Assembly: GCA_023653245.1 (NCBI GenBank)
Contig: JAMNXK010000105.1
Location: 1 to 7,024, forward strand
Direction of reading: 5' to 3'
DNA length: 7,024 bases
From: Tagaea sp.
GTDB taxonomy: Bacteria > Pseudomonadota > Alphaproteobacteria > CACIAM-22H2
Below are positions 5,303-7,024 of the stretch, one piece after another. Below the pieces are notes generated by a model. It ran no database searches. It was given only the letters and a program-made list of their open reading frames with translations, and was not told the origin of the DNA. A program made the translations under genes and the position numbers. Position 1 is the stretch's first letter, and each line of letters begins with the position of its first letter.

Positions 5303-6646
5303 CTAGCGGCGGGTCCCCCGCAATTTCGACTTCTTGACGAGCCCCTCGTATTGATGCGCCAGCAGATGGGAATGCACTTGCGCGACCGTGTCCATCGTCA
5401 CCGACACCACGATCAGCAGCGACGTGCCGCCGAAATAGAACGGCACCGAGTATTGGCTGATGAGGATTTCCGGCAGCACGCACACGGCCGCGAGATACCC
5501 CGCCCCCAGCACCGTCAGGCGCGTGAGCACGTAATCGAGATAGTCGGCCGTGTTCTTGCCGGGCCGGATGCCAGGCACGAAGCCGCCGTATTTCTTGAGA
5601 TTGTCCGCCGTCTCGACCGGGTTGAAGACCACGGCCGTGTAGAAGAAGGCGAAGAACACGATCAGCGCCACGTAGAGCAGGATGTAGATCGGCTGGCCGT
5701 GCGACAGGTTCGTGGTGAGCCAGGTCAGCCAGGCGATTTCGTTGTTCTGGTTGAAATTGGCGAAGGTCAGCGGCAGCAGCAGCAGCGACGAGGCGAAGAT
5801 CGGCGGGATCACGCCCGAGGTGTTGAGCTTCAGCGGCAGATGCGAGGACTCGCCGCCGAACATCTTGTTGCCGACCTGGCGCTTGGGATACTGCACCAGG
5901 ATGCGGCGCTGCGCACGCTCGACGAACACGATCGCCATCACCACCAGCACCGACATCGCCAGCAGCACCAGGATGATGAAGGTCGAGATGGCGCCCGTGC
6001 GGCCCATTTCGAGCGTGGCGCCCAAGGCCGAGGGCAGATTGGCGACGATGCCCGCGAAGATGATCAGCGAGATGCCGTTGCCCACGCCGCGCTGGGTGAT
6101 CTGCTCGCCCAGCCACATCAAGAACATCGTGCCGCCGGTGAGCGTGATCACGCAAGTGAAGCGGAAGAACCAGCCCGGATCGATGACCGCGCCGCCGACC
6201 GAACCGCGCATGCCTTCGAGGCCGATGGCGATGCCGAAGGACTGGAACACGGCGAGGAAGAGCGTCAGATAGCGCGTGTATTGGTTCAGCGTCTTGCGCC
6301 CGGCCTCGCCCTCTTTCTTGAGCGCTTCGAGCGTGGGCGAAACGGCCGTCATCAGCTGGATGATGATGGCGGCCGTGATGTACGGCATGATGTTGAGCGC
6401 GAACAGCGTCATGCGCCCGAGCGCGCCGCCCGAGAACATGTCGAACATGCCCAGGATGCCGCCGCGCTGCGTCTCGAAGATTTCCTTGAGGATCTGCGGA
6501 TCGATGCCGGGCAGCGGAATGTAGGTGCCGATGCGGTAGACGATCAGCGCGCCCAGCGTGAACCACAGGCGCTTCTTGAGGTCCTCCGCCTTCGAAAAGG
6601 CGCCCCAGTTCAAGGATTGCGCGAGTTGTTCCGCCGCCGATGCCAT
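5303..6646 (-). CDS. secY: Preprotein translocase subunit SecY
   Basis: A 447-residue inner-membrane protein, the channel of the SecYEG translocon. Ten hydrophobic segments can be placed at about 24-44, 77-98, 122-142, 158-178, 189-207, 218-242, 276-297, 319-342, 374-394 and 400-420. The plug region (about 60-75, [14 protein letters not shown]) follows TM1. The conserved cytosolic loop [16 protein letters not shown] (356-371) includes Arg361, equivalent to the SecA-contacting arginine of E. coli. The ATG at 6646 has AAGGGG (6655-6660) eight bases upstream. It lies 68 bp after rplO, with a small hairpin in the gap, and is followed by adk after 24 bp, consistent with a shared transcript. Nothing in the protein departs from the family. 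Confidence 0.98.
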   Translation of the reverse strand: MASAAEQLAQSLNWGAFSKAEDLKKRLWFTLGALIVYRIGTYIPLPGIDPQILKEIFETQRGGILGMFDMFSGGALGRMTLFALNIMPYITAAIIIQLMTAVSPTLEALKKEGEAGRKTLNQYTRYLTLFLAVFQSFGIAIGLEGMRGSVGGAVIDPGWFFRFTCVITLTGGTMFLMWLGEQITQRGVGNGISLIIFAGIVANLPSALGATLEMGRTGAISTFIILVLLAMSVLVVMAIVFVERAQRRILVQYPKRQVGNKMFGGESSHLPLKLNTSGVIPPIFASSLLLLPLTFANFNQNNEIAWLTWLTTNLSHGQPIYILLYVALIVFFAFFYTAVVFNPVETADNLKKYGGFVPGIRPGKNTADYLDYVLTRLTVLGAGYLAAVCVLPEILISQYSVPFYFGGTSLLIVVSVTMDTVAQVHSHLLAHQYEGLVKKSKLRGTRR

Positions 6647-6684
6647 TTGTCCGTCCCCTTGTCCCGATCCCGTTCAGATGTGGG

Positions 6685-6701
6685 CGGGCCGCGACGGCCC
6701 G
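6685..6701 (-). other. Small hairpin in the rplO-secY gap
   Basis: CGGGCCG (6685-6691) and CGGCCCG (6695-6701) form a perfect 7-bp stem with a 3-base loop, in the 68-bp gap. No T-run follows on the minus strand, so transcription probably continues into secY. A part in partial termination or RNA processing is possible. Confidence 0.45.
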
Positions 6702-6714
6702 TCCAGGGGTCGGA

Positions 6715-7024
6715 TCAGGCGGCGGGCGCGGCCGCGGCCGGCTTGGCGCCGCCCTTCTTGGCTTCCTTGGCCTTGCGCTTGGCCTGGCGTTCCTTCTTCG
6801 CGGCCTTGTCGGCTTCGACCTTTTCGCGCAGCGTCACGACGATCTTCACCGTGCCGCCGGCCTTCTCGATCGCTTCCTTGGCCACGGTGGTGATGCCGTG
6901 GACCACCAGGTCGAGCTTGGCCTTGAAATCCTCGGCCCCGCCGCCGAGCACGCGCAAGCCGTCGAACTCGCGGCGCAGAATGCCCGCCTTGACGAGCGAG
7001 GCGGCGTCCACGGTCGAGCCTTCG
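6715..7024 (-). CDS. rplO: 50S ribosomal protein L15, C-terminal part, 5' end outside window
   Basis: The frame enters the window at its right edge and reads [20 protein letters not shown], then DGLRVLGGG and the end of the core with [13 protein letters not shown], 102 residues in all before TGA at 6715. This matches the C-terminal half of L15, a large-subunit protein assembled late around 23S rRNA, and its place directly before secY is the standard spc order. After the core about 40 residues of Lys/Ala-rich tail follow ([17 protein letters not shown], then PAAAAPAA). This is longer than the E. coli protein, which ends near the core. A GTG at 7011 is an internal valine codon, not the start. 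Confidence 0.93.
   Translation of the reverse strand, partial: EGSTVDAASLVKAGILRREFDGLRVLGGGAEDFKAKLDLVVHGITTVAKEAIEKAGGTVKIVVTLREKVEADKAAKKERQAKRKAKEAKKGGAKPAAAAPAA

Noticed and set aside
4329..6566. The long open frame upstream of and in frame with rpsM, crossing adk and secY
   Set aside because: Only the last 126 codons match S13, and the GTG at 4328 has a strong ribosome binding site. The rest overlaps secY and adk in another frame and shows no domain.

Overview
The window is high-GC, and every supported gene lies on the minus strand. It is the downstream end of the large ribosomal-protein superoperon (spc/alpha part), followed by a protease gene and a replication-repair gene. In transcription order, right to left, it holds rplO (5' end beyond the window), secY, adk, rpsM, rpsK, rpoA, rplQ, a Do/HtrA-family periplasmic serine protease, and the first 75 codons of rarA (3' end beyond the window). 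The adk gene between secY and rpsM, the absence of rpmJ there, the ~120-150-residue S13/L17 proteins with Lys/Ala-rich tails, and the rplQ-htrA-rarA order all suggest an alphaproteobacterium, probably a Rhodospirillales-like one. That placement is inferred from gene order and protein style, not from a search.

Region by region: 6715-7024 is the C-terminal part of ribosomal protein L15. 5303-6646 is SecY, the translocon channel. 4616-5278 is adenylate kinase with a four-cysteine zinc-type LID. 4329-4615 is a 287-bp gap with a near-consensus sigma70-type promoter and a roughly 217-nt leader containing three hairpins, leading into rpsM. 3948-4328 is S13, 3504-3911 is S11, 2384-3400 is RNA polymerase alpha and 1910-2356 is L17. 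1610-1909 is a 300-bp gap with a terminator-like 11-bp hairpin just after rplQ, then two further inverted repeats. 224-1609 is the HtrA-type protease, and 1-227 is the start of RarA, overlapping the protease stop codon as ATGA.

How the genes work together: L15, S13, S11 and L17 are ribosome components. RpoA is the scaffold of RNA polymerase, SecY exports proteins, and Adk balances adenylate pools, so this is a growth-rate-linked unit. The promoter before rpsM would let the alpha part (S13, S11, alpha, L17) be controlled separately from secY-adk. The hairpin after rplQ probably marks the end of that unit. htrA and rarA look like a separate, translationally coupled pair concerned with envelope protein quality control and replication-fork maintenance.

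I see no mobile element, CRISPR array, tRNA, rRNA or defence system. The genes are ordinary housekeeping genes. The points worth a second look are in the intergenic RNA structure, chiefly the rpsM leader and the repeated CTTTTCGAG element in the rplQ-htrA gap.
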